DNA of 64,000 nt from Methylococcus sp. EFPC2 (lineage in GTDB: Bacteria > Pseudomonadota > Gammaproteobacteria > Methylococcales > Methylococcaceae), in contig NZ_CP070491.1 in assembly GCF_016925495.1 (NCBI RefSeq), positions 1,302,001 through 1,366,000 on the forward strand. The letters run 5' to 3'. Made by a program: the position numbers and the translations under genes. Each line of letters starts with the position of its first letter. Position 1 is the stretch's first letter. Below are positions 7,967-17,371 of this stretch, one piece after another. The notes beneath the pieces were generated by a model, which was not told the origin of the DNA, searched no databases, and worked only from the letters and a program-made list of their open reading frames with translations.

Positions 7967-9216
7967 CGGGGAATAGCTTGAATTTCGGCCCCGAATCCAT
8001 CTCCAGATCCGGTCTGTTCTTCCGTCTGCTGCGCTGGCGACTGCGTTATTACGCCGCGGCGACCCTGAAGCTCTTGCTCCGCCGCTGGCAGACCTGGTTA
8101 TTCGCGTCCTTGATTTTTTCTCCGGCTTCCATGCCATTGGCCGTGCAAATTCAGGCTGCTGGCACGCCGGTGCGCAAGATCGTCGAAGGCGGCAGCGCCA
8201 GCTATTCGGTCGCCGCTTGGTTGACGATGTCGCTGGTGGCGGTCGCCTGGACCGCCGTGCAGGCGGACGCCTTGCGCGGTGGTGCGCCCTGGGGCTATTT
8301 GCGCACGCTGCCGGGGATCGCGGGCCTGGAAACCGCGCTCGACTTCGCGCTACTGCTGGTCGCCGACTTGATACTGATGCTGCCCTTCGTGGCCTATGGG
8401 ATCGCGCTGGCGATTTCGGGCGGGGCCGTATCGCAAAACGCAGGGCTCGCCCTGGCCCTGGCCGTTCAGTGGCCGCTACTCCAACAGCTCGTGCTGCGCG
8501 GGTCTCCGGCCGCGGCGATCGTCGCCGCGACGTCGTTGTTCGCCGTGCTGGCCCTGTGTTCCGAGCTTGGGCATATCGTCGCGCCTGTTCTATTCGTCGC
8601 AGGTCCGCTCGCTGCATTGCGTCTGCGCGATCGCGGGACCTGGGGCACGCTGTTGAAGTCGGGCTCCGCTTGGCAAGGCAGCCGTATTGGCGAGCGGCTG
8701 CCGCCGGTATTGAATCTGGCAACGATAGCCATCCTGGCGCTGACGCAATGGAGCCAGTTGCCCACCCGCCTGGCGCTGGTGGCCTATGTCGGCGCGCTCA
8801 CCTGGTTCGGGACGGCCTGGGAGGCCATCGGATTTCAGCCGCACGTGGCGGCGGGCCTGTTATTGGCCGGCCTGGTCCCGGTGATATTCCAGGTCGCCGG
8901 GCTGGAGCTGACTCTGCGTGCGGAGCGCTCTCCGATGTGTCCGCTGCTGGCCGCGTTGGGCATAGGGGAGGGCATACAATTGACCGCCGACCTGCTGGTG
9001 CTGATCGGTGGGTTCTGCCTGCTCGGGGTAGCTCCGATCGGCACGCTTTACCCGCTGGCGGGTGTGCGCGTTTTCCTGATAGTTCCCGTCGGCGGCGTGG
9101 CCGTGGGGCTGTTGAGTCTGTTCTACGCCAAAGCCGATGGAACGCGGTTCCTGCCCAAGCTGGCCGTCGCCGTCGCGTTCTGGCTGGCGGTCTGGTGGGC
9201 CGTATTCGACTATTAA
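7963..9216 (+). CDS. Polytopic membrane protein, probable ABC-2-type permease
   Basis: 417 residues with roughly ten hydrophobic segments and a charged cytoplasmic N-terminus. A TTG start (7963) overlaps the ATPase stop as TTGA. No family motif is obvious beyond the repeated membrane helices; the pairing with an ABC ATPase is the main clue. A separate pair of the same design lies at the right end of the window (62584-64000). Confidence 0.7.
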   Translation: MTGNSLNFGPESISRSGLFFRLLRWRLRYYAAATLKLLLRRWQTWLFASLIFSPASMPLAVQIQAAGTPVRKIVEGGSASYSVAAWLTMSLVAVAWTAVQADALRGGAPWGYLRTLPGIAGLETALDFALLLVADLILMLPFVAYGIALAISGGAVSQNAGLALALAVQWPLLQQLVLRGSPAAAIVAATSLFAVLALCSELGHIVAPVLFVAGPLAALRLRDRGTWGTLLKSGSAWQGSRIGERLPPVLNLATIAILALTQWSQLPTRLALVAYVGALTWFGTAWEAIGFQPHVAAGLLLAGLVPVIFQVAGLELTLRAERSPMCPLLAALGIGEGIQLTADLLVLIGGFCLLGVAPIGTLYPLAGVRVFLIVPVGGVAVGLLSLFYAKADGTRFLPKLAVAVAFWLAVWWAVFDY

Positions 9217-9243
9217 GGTGGTCCGGGATCCCTGGCCAGAACT

Positions 9244-9295
9244 GTGGGAGCGGGCTTTAAGCCCGCGAAGATTGCGGCCTGAAGGCCCATCCCAC
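9244..9295. repeat. REP-like palindromic element
   Basis: An outer stem GTGGGA (9244-9249) / TCCCAC (9290-9295) encloses two inner hairpins: GCGGGCTTTAAGCCCGC and GGCCTGAAGGCC. This form, starting with GTGGGAGCGGGCTTTAAGCCCGC, is typical of dispersed intergenic REP-like repeats in gammaproteobacteria. Only one copy is in this window. Confidence 0.7.
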
Positions 9296-9328
9296 CACGA
9301 CCCGTTAATAGATCACTACTATCACTAT

Positions 9329-9363
9329 CCCGAGCCGGGGGGCCTCAGCCCCCCCGGCTCGGG
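9329..9363. repeat. Large GC-rich hairpin
   Basis: CCCGAGCC at the left pairs with GGCTCGGG at the right, with long G and C runs extending the stem and a TCAG loop. No T-tract follows, so it is a weak terminator candidate. It may block readthrough from the permease gene or stabilise an mRNA end. Confidence 0.6.
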
Positions 9364-9396
9364 CCGTATCCGTTCACAACAACTCAAGAGGTCTAC

Positions 9397-9558
9397 ATGG
9401 GCGCTGCGATTATCATCCTGTCTTTGGTCGGCGCGGTCGCCTGCCACGAAATCGCGCGCTCGCGCGGTGCTCGCGACGTGGTCTTTTGGACCAGCATGGG
9501 GCTGTTTTTCGGGCCTTTCGCCATCCCTTTCGCATGGTTCTCCACGCGCAAGAGCTAG
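9397..9558 (+). CDS. Small inner-membrane protein (53 aa)
   Basis: The frame encodes MGAAIIILSLVGAVACHEIA then a second hydrophobic stretch (TSMGLFFGPFAIPFAWF) and a basic end (STRKS). A Shine-Dalgarno AAGAGG lies 5 bp before the ATG. Two hydrophobic segments around a basic loop suggest a hairpin membrane protein. I do not recognise the family. It is convergent with the antiporter operon. Confidence 0.6.
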   Translation: MGAAIIILSLVGAVACHEIARSRGARDVVFWTSMGLFFGPFAIPFAWFSTRKS

Positions 9559-9577
9559 ACGGACAGACATGGCTTCA

Positions 9578-11134
9578 TCAAGGCTTTAAGGTCGGGTGGC
9601 CCCTGTCTTGAATGGCGTCGGCCAGGGTAATCGGCGTACCCGTTTCGAGGCGTGCCACCAGGGTGGTCAACGGCTGCTCGCTGAGCCTGAGCAGACCTAG
9701 CGGAAACAGTCCGAGCAGCAGGGACATCACGGCCAAGGTGCCGGCCAGCCAGAGTTCCCGCGGGAGCAGATCGGCTGCGTTTGCCACACCCGGCCGGACG
9801 ACCGGGCCCAGGAAAGCCCGGCGGTAATAATCCAAGAAATAGGCCGCCCCCAGTATGACGGCCAGTAGGCCGGCCAGGCCCAGCCCGGTCTGTGACCTGA
9901 ACGCGCCGATGAGGATCAGGTGTTCCGCGGCGAAACCGTTGGTGCCCGGCACCCCCAGGCTGGCGAGCCCCAGCACGAAAAACAAGGCGGCCAGCCTGGG
10001 CATGGGCCTGGCGATGCCGCCCAGGCTAGCCAGGTCGGTGGAACCGAGACGGCGCTGGAGGAAGCCCGCGATCAACATGAGCCCGCTGGAGACGATGCCG
10101 AAATTGACCAGTTGAAAGACCGCCCCTTGCAATCCCTGCAGATTCAGCGCGGCGACGCCTATCATGACGAAGCCGACATGGCTCACGCCCGAATAGGCGA
10201 GCAACCGTCTCAGATTGCTTTGCCGCAGCGCCAGCAAGGCGCCGTACAAGGCGCCCGCGACACCCAGGGCGATCAATAATCCGCGGCAGTGGTTGGCCGC
10301 TTGCGGAGCCAAGGGCACGGCGTAACGGAGGATGCCGAACAGGCCCAGTTTCAGCCCCATCAGCAGGGCGCTCACTCCCACCGGACCTTCCAACGCCACG
10401 TTGGGCAGCCAGACATGGAACGGGAAAAACGGAGCTTTGATGCCGAAGCCCAGCAACAGCAGGAGGAAGATCACCGTTTGCTGTTCCAGGGGGATCGGCG
10501 TTTGCAACAGGTTCAGATAATCGAACGAGAGCCCCAGCCGAGCGGGCGATCCGGCCTCGCTCGCGTTGTTCAGAGCCAGCAGGATGAAGGCGACCAGCAG
10601 GGGAACGCCGCCGGCCAGCATGAACAGCACATATTGGGTCGCCGCATGGCGGCGCCTGGGGCCCACGCCCCAGAGGGAAATGAGGAAGAACAGCGGCACC
10701 AGGGTCAGTTCCCAGAACATGAAAAACAGCCCCAGATCGAGCGAGCAATAAATCCCCTGGGTGATGCCTTCCAGCACCAGCAATAGCGCGAAATAAGCCC
10801 GTGACCGTTGCTGGGTGCCGGTCCACGACGCCGCTATCACGCCGACCGTCAGCAGGGCATTCAGCGGAAGAAAGGGCAGCGAAACGCCGTCCACGCCGAG
10901 GAAGTAATCGATATGCAGCGTCGGTATCCAGGTCTGGCGCTCGATCAGCTGCATGCCCGTCAGGTCGGCATCGAAAAGCCCACAGGCCAGGATGCTGAGC
11001 AGAAGCTCGACGGCGGCGGCGGCCAGGGCAGCCGTGCGGGCCAGCTTTTGATCCCGCAAGGCCAGCAGGCCGGCACCCGCCGCGATGGGCAGGAAGATCA
11101 GCAGACTGAGGACGGGAAGGTGTGATGTATGCAA
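9578..11134 (-). CDS. NuoM/MrpD-like proton-translocating membrane subunit
   Basis: A 518-residue protein of the complex I antiporter-like family (about 14 helices). The conserved Glu is in FMFWELTLVP, the TM7 Lys in GFGIKAPFFPFHVWLP, and a later Lys in MGLKLG. It is the last gene of the DabA operon. No complex I peripheral subunits are nearby, so it should act as a cation or proton channel module with DabA. The start is TTG 11134; no good ATG is found near the expected N-terminus. Confidence 0.85.
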   Translation of the reverse strand: MHTSHLPVLSLLIFLPIAAGAGLLALRDQKLARTAALAAAAVELLLSILACGLFDADLTGMQLIERQTWIPTLHIDYFLGVDGVSLPFLPLNALLTVGVIAASWTGTQQRSRAYFALLLVLEGITQGIYCSLDLGLFFMFWELTLVPLFFLISLWGVGPRRRHAATQYVLFMLAGGVPLLVAFILLALNNASEAGSPARLGLSFDYLNLLQTPIPLEQQTVIFLLLLLGFGIKAPFFPFHVWLPNVALEGPVGVSALLMGLKLGLFGILRYAVPLAPQAANHCRGLLIALGVAGALYGALLALRQSNLRRLLAYSGVSHVGFVMIGVAALNLQGLQGAVFQLVNFGIVSSGLMLIAGFLQRRLGSTDLASLGGIARPMPRLAALFFVLGLASLGVPGTNGFAAEHLILIGAFRSQTGLGLAGLLAVILGAAYFLDYYRRAFLGPVVRPGVANAADLLPRELWLAGTLAVMSLLLGLFPLGLLRLSEQPLTTLVARLETGTPITLADAIQDRGHPTLKP

Positions 11135-11186
11135 GTGCGGGGTTCTCAGAAGGCGTGACGTGTTTGGGCGATGACGGCCTGTTCCA

Positions 11187-12692
11187 TTAACGGCGATCGA
11201 GTTTGCCGGCCAGGTGGGTGAGCGAGCCGTCGACCAGTTCCAGCCACGGCTGGGTGTAGAAGCCGACGACCAGCAGCACGGCGCAGACCGTGCCGGCCAG
11301 GACGAATTCGGCCGCGTTCAGGCGTATCTTCGTCGGATGCAAGGCCCGGTCTCGTCGTCTGGCCAGAAAGGCGCGCTGGAAGGCCCAAAGCAGGAAGGCG
11401 GCCGAAGCGACGCTGCCGGAAGCCACGGCCACCGCCACGGCCCAGGGGTGAGTCGCGATCGCGCCTTCCAGCATCAAGTGGGCGGCGTCGAATCCGGGGG
11501 TGCCGGGCATGGCCATGGTGCTCAAGGCGGCCAGAAGAAAGGTCAGGCCGAGCAGGGGAAAGGCGTCGAACAACCCCCCCAGTCGCGGCAGCAGGGCGGT
11601 GCGGGTGGCCCGGAACAGGACGCCGGTGGCGAACAGCAATCCCGCGGCGGCCATGCCGAAATTGACGGTCAGGATCAGGCTGCCCTGCAGGCCTTCACGG
11701 TTCAGGCAAAACACCCCTACGGTCAGCATGCCGGCATGGCTGACCGCGGCGTAGGCGAGCAGTCGGCGCAGATTGATTTGCATCAGGGCCAGCAGGGCGC
11801 CGTAAAAAATCCCCAGGATGGCCAGGGTCACGACGAATTCCTTCCAGGCATCCGAGGCATGGGGTGCCAGCGGCAGCACAAAGCGGAACAGGGCGTAAAT
11901 GCCCACCTTCAATCCCACCAGGAATACGCAAAGCGTCGCCAGGGGACCGTGCTGGGCTACCGCGGGCAGCCAGGCGTGGAACGGAAAGAGCGCCAGGCGC
12001 GGTGCCAGTCCGAGCAGGAGCAGCACGAAAATCAGCGCTTGCTGGTCCTTGTGCAGCGGGTGTGCGAGCAGATCGGTCAGCGCGAAAGACCAGTCTCCCG
12101 TCGATGCGGCCTGCCGCCAGCCCAACAGCAGCACCGCGACCAGCGTGAGCCCCAGTCCCAGGCCGGCATGCTGGAGATAGCGCAAGGCGGCCAGGCGCCG
12201 GGAGGAAGCGAGTCCCCAGCGCGTCAGGATGAAGCTTGCCGGTATCAGTTCCAACACCGACACGATCCAGAATTCCAGTACGTCGATGCTGAGGAATAAG
12301 CCCATCAGGGTGGCTTCGAATGCGAACACACTGGCGATGTAGAGTCCGGCCGGGCGTTCGTGCACGATCTCCCCGTACAGTATCACCAGCAGGGTGAGCA
12401 AGGCCGTGAGCAAGACGAACAGCAGGGATATGCCGTCGACGCCCAGGTGGTAGGAGAGGAAGGGCGTCAGCGGGATATGCTCGACGAATTGCAGATTGGC
12501 CGTGCCGTGGCGGAAATGGCCGGCGATCCAGCCGGCTAGGGCCAGCTCCAGTCCGCTGCCGGCCAGGCCGAGCAGATAGGCCTGGCGTGCGGAGCGGACC
12601 AGCCAGGCGAGGGCCATGCCCGTCAGGGGAATGGCGAGGAGCAAGGTCAGGACCGGGCCGCCGGCCTGCACGAACCAGGGAATCTCGTTCAT
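11187..12692 (-). CDS. NuoM-like membrane subunit with altered pumping residues
   Basis: A 501-residue antiporter-like protein. Alignment by eye to its neighbours shows the FWE motif replaced: in DVLEFWIVSVLELIP the canonical Glu position is V146 and a Glu sits two residues on (E148). The TM7 Lys is Arg (GLAPRLALFPFHAWLP, R232). A later Lys (GLKVG) is kept. It sits 13 bp after the NuoL-like gene. It may be a structural subunit or carry a rewired proton path. Confidence 0.83.
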   Translation of the reverse strand: MNEIPWFVQAGGPVLTLLLAIPLTGMALAWLVRSARQAYLLGLAGSGLELALAGWIAGHFRHGTANLQFVEHIPLTPFLSYHLGVDGISLLFVLLTALLTLLVILYGEIVHERPAGLYIASVFAFEATLMGLFLSIDVLEFWIVSVLELIPASFILTRWGLASSRRLAALRYLQHAGLGLGLTLVAVLLLGWRQAASTGDWSFALTDLLAHPLHKDQQALIFVLLLLGLAPRLALFPFHAWLPAVAQHGPLATLCVFLVGLKVGIYALFRFVLPLAPHASDAWKEFVVTLAILGIFYGALLALMQINLRRLLAYAAVSHAGMLTVGVFCLNREGLQGSLILTVNFGMAAAGLLFATGVLFRATRTALLPRLGGLFDAFPLLGLTFLLAALSTMAMPGTPGFDAAHLMLEGAIATHPWAVAVAVASGSVASAAFLLWAFQRAFLARRRDRALHPTKIRLNAAEFVLAGTVCAVLLVVGFYTQPWLELVDGSLTHLAGKLDRR

Positions 12693-12705
12693 CGCCCGCC
12701 GACTC

Positions 12706-14220
12706 CTAGAATACCGCCAGCAGGGTGGCGAGCACGAAAACCACCAGATAGCGCGGCTGGTTCAGCAAGCCTTCGAAATGATTCAGCCGGGAGCCCAGGC
12801 GGCGGCCGGCGCGTTGCAATCCGCTGCCGATTCCGCGCAGGACCAGGCGGTCTTCGAACCAGAACGACAAGGAGGCCAGCGCGGCGACCAGGCCGCCGGC
12901 CAGGCCACTGACCCGCACGGTATCGTCGGGGCGCTTGCCGGCTTGCTCAGGCAGCGCATCCAGGGGCAGGCCGGCGGCGCGCTGGATCGCCTGGCGGTCG
13001 AAGCGCTCGAGATCCCGGGCCAATTTTTGTGTCGGCCGGACGACCAGCGCGTCGCCCAGGTGCTCCAGCCACAGCCTGTGCAGCGAGGCCAGATAAAGGC
13101 CGCGCCGCTGGGCCAGCGAGGCCGTCGGCGGCCGAGCGGGACTGCCGGCGATCTGGTGCATCAGCGAAGGCGCGGAGAGGAACTGATAGGCGCGGAACCC
13201 GGCGTGGGCGCACAGATGCCACAGCGCCAGATCCCACCAGCCCAGGCCCGCCTCCAGGAACATCAACCCGACCTGGGCCGAGGTCGAAAAAATCAGCGCG
13301 CTTTTGACGTCGCTTTGGGTCAGCCCGCAATACCATCCGTACAGTGCGGTGAGCAGGCCCACGGCGACCAGCAAGGCCTGGGCCAGCGGAGCCTGGTCGA
13401 ACACGGGCTGCAAGCGCAGTACCAGAAAAACCCCGGCATGTACCATTAAGGCACCGTAAAATATTGCGCTGGACGGCGTCGGCCCCTCCATCGCTCGGGC
13501 GAGCCAGGGTGCCAGGGGCACTTGGGCCGATTTGGCCACAGCCGCCAGCAAAAATGCACAGGCCAGGGTAGCCGCCTGCCACTCGCTCAACTGCCCGGTC
13601 GCGGCCGTGATGCTGGGCCAGTCGATGGCGCCGATCCAGGCAAAAGCCAGAAAGATGCCCAGCACGAAGCCCGCATCGCCGATGCGGTTGGTGACGAAGG
13701 CGCGGGTCGCGTTGGCCGCGGCCGTGGGCCGGTCGTAGGCGTAAGCGATCAGCAGTAAGGACGACACGCCCGCCAGTTCCCAGCCGGCGAAGGTCAGCAC
13801 CGCGTTGCCGCCCAGCGCCAGCAGCTGCATCGCGCCCACGAACAGCGACAGCACCATGAAAAAACGGTGAAATCCGGCCTCGCGGTGCATGTAGTTTACC
13901 GAGAAACGCAACACCATCAGCGACAGGAGGGCGATCAGGCTGGACATGATCAGGTTGAGCGCGTCGAAGCCGAACTCGATGCGGATGCGGTAGCGCCCGC
14001 TTTCCAGCCAGGCTCCCAGCACCATCGATTCAGCCAGTTCGCCGCGCAGAAACAGGAGGACGGCCGCCGCTACCGCCAGCAAGGACAGCAGACCCGCCGA
14101 CAGGGACAGGCGGCGGGTGAAGCGCTCGCTGGCTTCGCCCGCTATGCGTCCGCTGAGCTGGCCCAGTCCCAATATCAGGGCCGCCGCGAAAGGCGGCAGG
14201 ATGATGCTCTCAGGCAGCAT
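12706..14220 (-). CDS. NuoL/DabB-like membrane subunit
   Basis: 504 residues, NuoL-like. GWELAGVSS carries the key Glu, AKSAQVPLAPWLARAMEGPTP the TM7 Lys, and LMVHAGVFL the helix-8 His. The C-terminal soluble linker and last helix (RYLVVFVLATLLAVF) resemble DabB proteins, partners of DabA. It overlaps the dabA stop by 11 bp, the usual close coupling. Of the four antiporter-like genes here it is the best candidate for the true DabB. Confidence 0.85.
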   Translation of the reverse strand: MLPESIILPPFAAALILGLGQLSGRIAGEASERFTRRLSLSAGLLSLLAVAAAVLLFLRGELAESMVLGAWLESGRYRIRIEFGFDALNLIMSSLIALLSLMVLRFSVNYMHREAGFHRFFMVLSLFVGAMQLLALGGNAVLTFAGWELAGVSSLLLIAYAYDRPTAAANATRAFVTNRIGDAGFVLGIFLAFAWIGAIDWPSITAATGQLSEWQAATLACAFLLAAVAKSAQVPLAPWLARAMEGPTPSSAIFYGALMVHAGVFLVLRLQPVFDQAPLAQALLVAVGLLTALYGWYCGLTQSDVKSALIFSTSAQVGLMFLEAGLGWWDLALWHLCAHAGFRAYQFLSAPSLMHQIAGSPARPPTASLAQRRGLYLASLHRLWLEHLGDALVVRPTQKLARDLERFDRQAIQRAAGLPLDALPEQAGKRPDDTVRVSGLAGGLVAALASLSFWFEDRLVLRGIGSGLQRAGRRLGSRLNHFEGLLNQPRYLVVFVLATLLAVF

Positions 14221-17200
14221 GCGCCGTGTCCTCCGGGGTGGCGATTAGCGCCGGCGGACGCGGGGCGCTGTGGCCGGCGTACCAGTCCGTCGAACGCGCC
14301 ACGCGCGGCAGGGGTTGGTGTGGCGCTTGCCAGGGCACGAAGCCTCGTTCGGGTTCGAATACGCTGAGGGTGCCGGTATCCGGGGCAATGGCGCTAAGCA
14401 ACAGCCAGCGGTTGCCTATCAGCTCCCGCAAAGGGGGCTGGCGTTTATAGATCTCGACCAGGACCTCCGTCTTCGCCTCGACCACCAGTTGCAAACGCAT
14501 GGCTTCGTGGATTTCCACCATCTGGCGCGGCAGGCCGGTGCGCAGATCGCTGCTGGCGCCTTCCATCACGGCGTTGAGGCCGGTGACGTTGTGCGGCACC
14601 TTGGAGCCGCAGCCGTAACGCTCGTTGTCGACCGTGGAGAAGTAGTATTCCAGGTTGATGCCCGCGCCCACAGGTCCGGCTGCCAGCAGGATGCCCTCCA
14701 GAATGCGGCCGTCCGGGTCTTGGGTCGGGTCGTAGGAGATCAGGAATACGCGGCGGTCGAAAAAAGCGCCGCGGGTGACCGAACGCCGGCCGATCACCGC
14801 CGCCGCGTTGGTCGCATGGCCCAGTTCCGGCCTAGCCTGGCTGAAATCGACGGTGCGGCCGACGATGTGGTTCATGGCTAGTTTCAGGCTGGGTTTGCGC
14901 GGCGCCGAGGCGAGCCGGCGGCAGCGCTCGTGGGCGGAGAGGTGCAGGGCGTGGTCGAGTTCGGCGCGCAAGCGTCGCAGCGCCGGTTCAAATACCGCGG
15001 GCAGGTCTTCGAGGTCGAACCAGATGAAGTCCTCGTTGGCGGTATTGTGTTCGCAGCCCAAAAACCAGGTGTCGGGCGGGATATCGATACCGCGCTCCTT
15101 GAGCAGGGCGCGTATCTCCGGGCGATTGGCCATGGCGGCGAAGGTCCGCGCATTCGGTCCGCCGTGGCGGCCGGAACAGGCGCCGCAATCGTAGGCGGCC
15201 AGATGCGGATTGTTCTGGCTGATGGAGCCGTGGCCGGCAATCACGACCAAGCGGGCGAAGCCGGCCGTCAGGCCGACGTTGCGCAGGAAGGCGCCGACCC
15301 GGTCGGCCTGCTCGCCATCGGTAAAGCCCAGCCGGGGCCGCTCGGGCGTGGCGGCGGGGCTGTCGGCCGAGGCCTCGAAATGCAGCCGTGTCGGCACCGG
15401 CGGATCGTAGGCATCGCTCAGATGACGGGCCCATCTGGCGTGCCTCAAGGGAAAGAAAATCTTGCCGGCCAGAGCGCCCAGGGTGAGGGGGCCGAGCAGG
15501 CCTATCAGCAATTCGGAGCTGATCAGATTGCGGCGGATTTCCTGGTTCAATACCCGTTCGAGCCGGGCTTTCAAGCCCAGCCTGCGGCCATGGCTCTCGT
15601 GCCGGGATTCCGCTCCCGGACGCGCAATTTCCCGCACTTCGTGAGCCGGCGTGACGACGACCGGGCAGAGCGGGGTCAGCTTTTTGTCGTCCAGTCCGCG
15701 CCAGTTCATGGGCACGCCGAAGAAGCCGGCGGCACCCAGGGTTTCGATCGCCGGGTTCGACTCCTCCAGGTGGCGGCGCAGGCTTTCTTCGCGGTCGTCC
15801 ATGCAAAAGATCACCTGGGCATCCGGACGTCCCTCCCGCGTGGCCCAAGGCCCGCGGCCGTGGTTTTGCGCGAGCGCGGCGAACAAGTCGTTGCGGTAAT
15901 GGTGCTCATAGGCGCAAAGCCAGAGATAGCCGCGCTGGCCGCCGTCCAGCTCGTCCAGGGCGGAGAGTAGGCCATGAAGCTCGGCGTCCTGTAGTGCGGC
16001 GATATCCGGACCGGACAGGCCCAGATGCTGGGCCAGGCGGAATAGGCGCCAGGCTTTACGCGGGGTGGACCGTTCCGCAGCCGCCCGGCGGTTCACCATG
16101 CGTTCGTGCAGTTCATCCCAGCGTGCCCGCAACGCATCGCCCTGCCGTCCGTCTACGATCAGTTGGCGGGTGTCGACGGCGAGATCTTCGGGCAATTTAC
16201 CGGCAAACAGGGCCAGGCGGATCGTGAATTCGGATTCGCGCCGGGTGAAATGTTCCTGCAACGCGTCCAGCCGGCCGGGCAGGCCCCAGGTCGAACGGCA
16301 GAGGCGCTCGATGCGGAGTCCGTCGAGCAACAACCGGAGCGCCAGATAGTCCATCAAGGCCACGGGGGCGATACGATTCGCCGGATAGGCCGGCTTGTGC
16401 TGGCGCCAGTTGAACAGCCCCGACCAGCCCGGCAATTCCAGCGCCAGCCGGCGCAGATAAGCGCTCCAGCGCGGTTCCGGTATGCCCAGACGCTGCAGCG
16501 CCAGCATCACCGCATCGACCGGCTCTTCGGGCAGTTCGGCCCAGGCGGCGCGCCAGCCCGGGAGTTCCTGCAGGGCCGGACCGGCATCATGGTCGGCGCA
16601 GGCTTTCCAGGCGGCATAAAGGCCGTCCGGTCGGTCCGGTGCGTGCCAGGAGGCGATGCCTTCGTCCAGGTGCGAGGCGCAGAGGCGGATCAGGGCGGGG
16701 CGAACCTCGTCGAGGATGTCCTCTCCGGTCAGGTCGGCGAGCGCGCCGCGCAGGCTCAGACGGTCTCCGACGTCGGCGAAGTAATCCGTGGCGGACGGCC
16801 CGGGGACGGAGTCCACCTCCACGTCGCAGCGCTCACTGCAGGTCGCCCAGCACGCGGCTATGGCTTCCGCGACGACTTCGGTTTGCGCCGAGCCCATGAA
16901 ACGTCGGCGGATCTCTTCGGGCACGTCGGCCTGGAAGGTCTCGAGGGCCTGCAATTCCGCTATCTGCCAGTCGAGCTCCTGGGCGCTGCCGGCGTCGACG
17001 CCATGAATCAGGGCGGTGAGCCAGATTTCGCGCCGCGCGATGTCACGACCGGCAACCCGGGCGACGATTTCAGCGCCGCGGGCAGCCTGTTCGCGATCCA
17101 GCGCGGAGGCGAGATCGGCGTCGTTGATGCGGCCTTGCCGGTAGTAACGGCGGAATTCCTCTTCGGGCAGATAGGCGCGGTTGCCGGTCAGCCTTTCCGC

Positions 17201-17371
17201 CGCTGCCAGCGCTTCCGGGAAAGGCAGGTGCTGATAACCGTGCAAGGTGTTGTGGTGTACGAAATCGAGCAGCGGCGCCTGGCCGGGCAGCACGTGATCC
17301 AGATAGCTCACCGCCTCGATCAGTCGAGTGCGGGGATCGGCCGGGTCCTTTTCCTCCAGCGCGGCGCTCAT
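14210..17371 (-). CDS. dabA: DabA-like inorganic carbon transporter subunit (DUF2309)
   Basis: 1053 residues, the normal DUF2309 length. The beta-carbonic-anhydrase-like zinc site is visible: C523 and D525 in FCMDDREES, H714 in AGHGSISQ, and C729 in YDCGACSGRHGG. Known DabA/DabB pairs take up CO2 or bicarbonate using a cation gradient. The frame is open far upstream, over the neighbouring gene; the ATG at 17371 overlaps the NuoM-like stop as ATGA and begins MSAALEEKDP. It is the second gene of the five-gene operon. Peripheral, cytoplasmic face of the membrane by family knowledge. Confidence 0.9.
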   Translation of the reverse strand: MSAALEEKDPADPRTRLIEAVSYLDHVLPGQAPLLDFVHHNTLHGYQHLPFPEALAAAERLTGNRAYLPEEEFRRYYRQGRINDADLASALDREQAARGAEIVARVAGRDIARREIWLTALIHGVDAGSAQELDWQIAELQALETFQADVPEEIRRRFMGSAQTEVVAEAIAACWATCSERCDVEVDSVPGPSATDYFADVGDRLSLRGALADLTGEDILDEVRPALIRLCASHLDEGIASWHAPDRPDGLYAAWKACADHDAGPALQELPGWRAAWAELPEEPVDAVMLALQRLGIPEPRWSAYLRRLALELPGWSGLFNWRQHKPAYPANRIAPVALMDYLALRLLLDGLRIERLCRSTWGLPGRLDALQEHFTRRESEFTIRLALFAGKLPEDLAVDTRQLIVDGRQGDALRARWDELHERMVNRRAAAERSTPRKAWRLFRLAQHLGLSGPDIAALQDAELHGLLSALDELDGGQRGYLWLCAYEHHYRNDLFAALAQNHGRGPWATREGRPDAQVIFCMDDREESLRRHLEESNPAIETLGAAGFFGVPMNWRGLDDKKLTPLCPVVVTPAHEVREIARPGAESRHESHGRRLGLKARLERVLNQEIRRNLISSELLIGLLGPLTLGALAGKIFFPLRHARWARHLSDAYDPPVPTRLHFEASADSPAATPERPRLGFTDGEQADRVGAFLRNVGLTAGFARLVVIAGHGSISQNNPHLAAYDCGACSGRHGGPNARTFAAMANRPEIRALLKERGIDIPPDTWFLGCEHNTANEDFIWFDLEDLPAVFEPALRRLRAELDHALHLSAHERCRRLASAPRKPSLKLAMNHIVGRTVDFSQARPELGHATNAAAVIGRRSVTRGAFFDRRVFLISYDPTQDPDGRILEGILLAAGPVGAGINLEYYFSTVDNERYGCGSKVPHNVTGLNAVMEGASSDLRTGLPRQMVEIHEAMRLQLVVEAKTEVLVEIYKRQPPLRELIGNRWLLLSAIAPDTGTLSVFEPERGFVPWQAPHQPLPRVARSTDWYAGHSAPRPPALIATPEDTAHAA

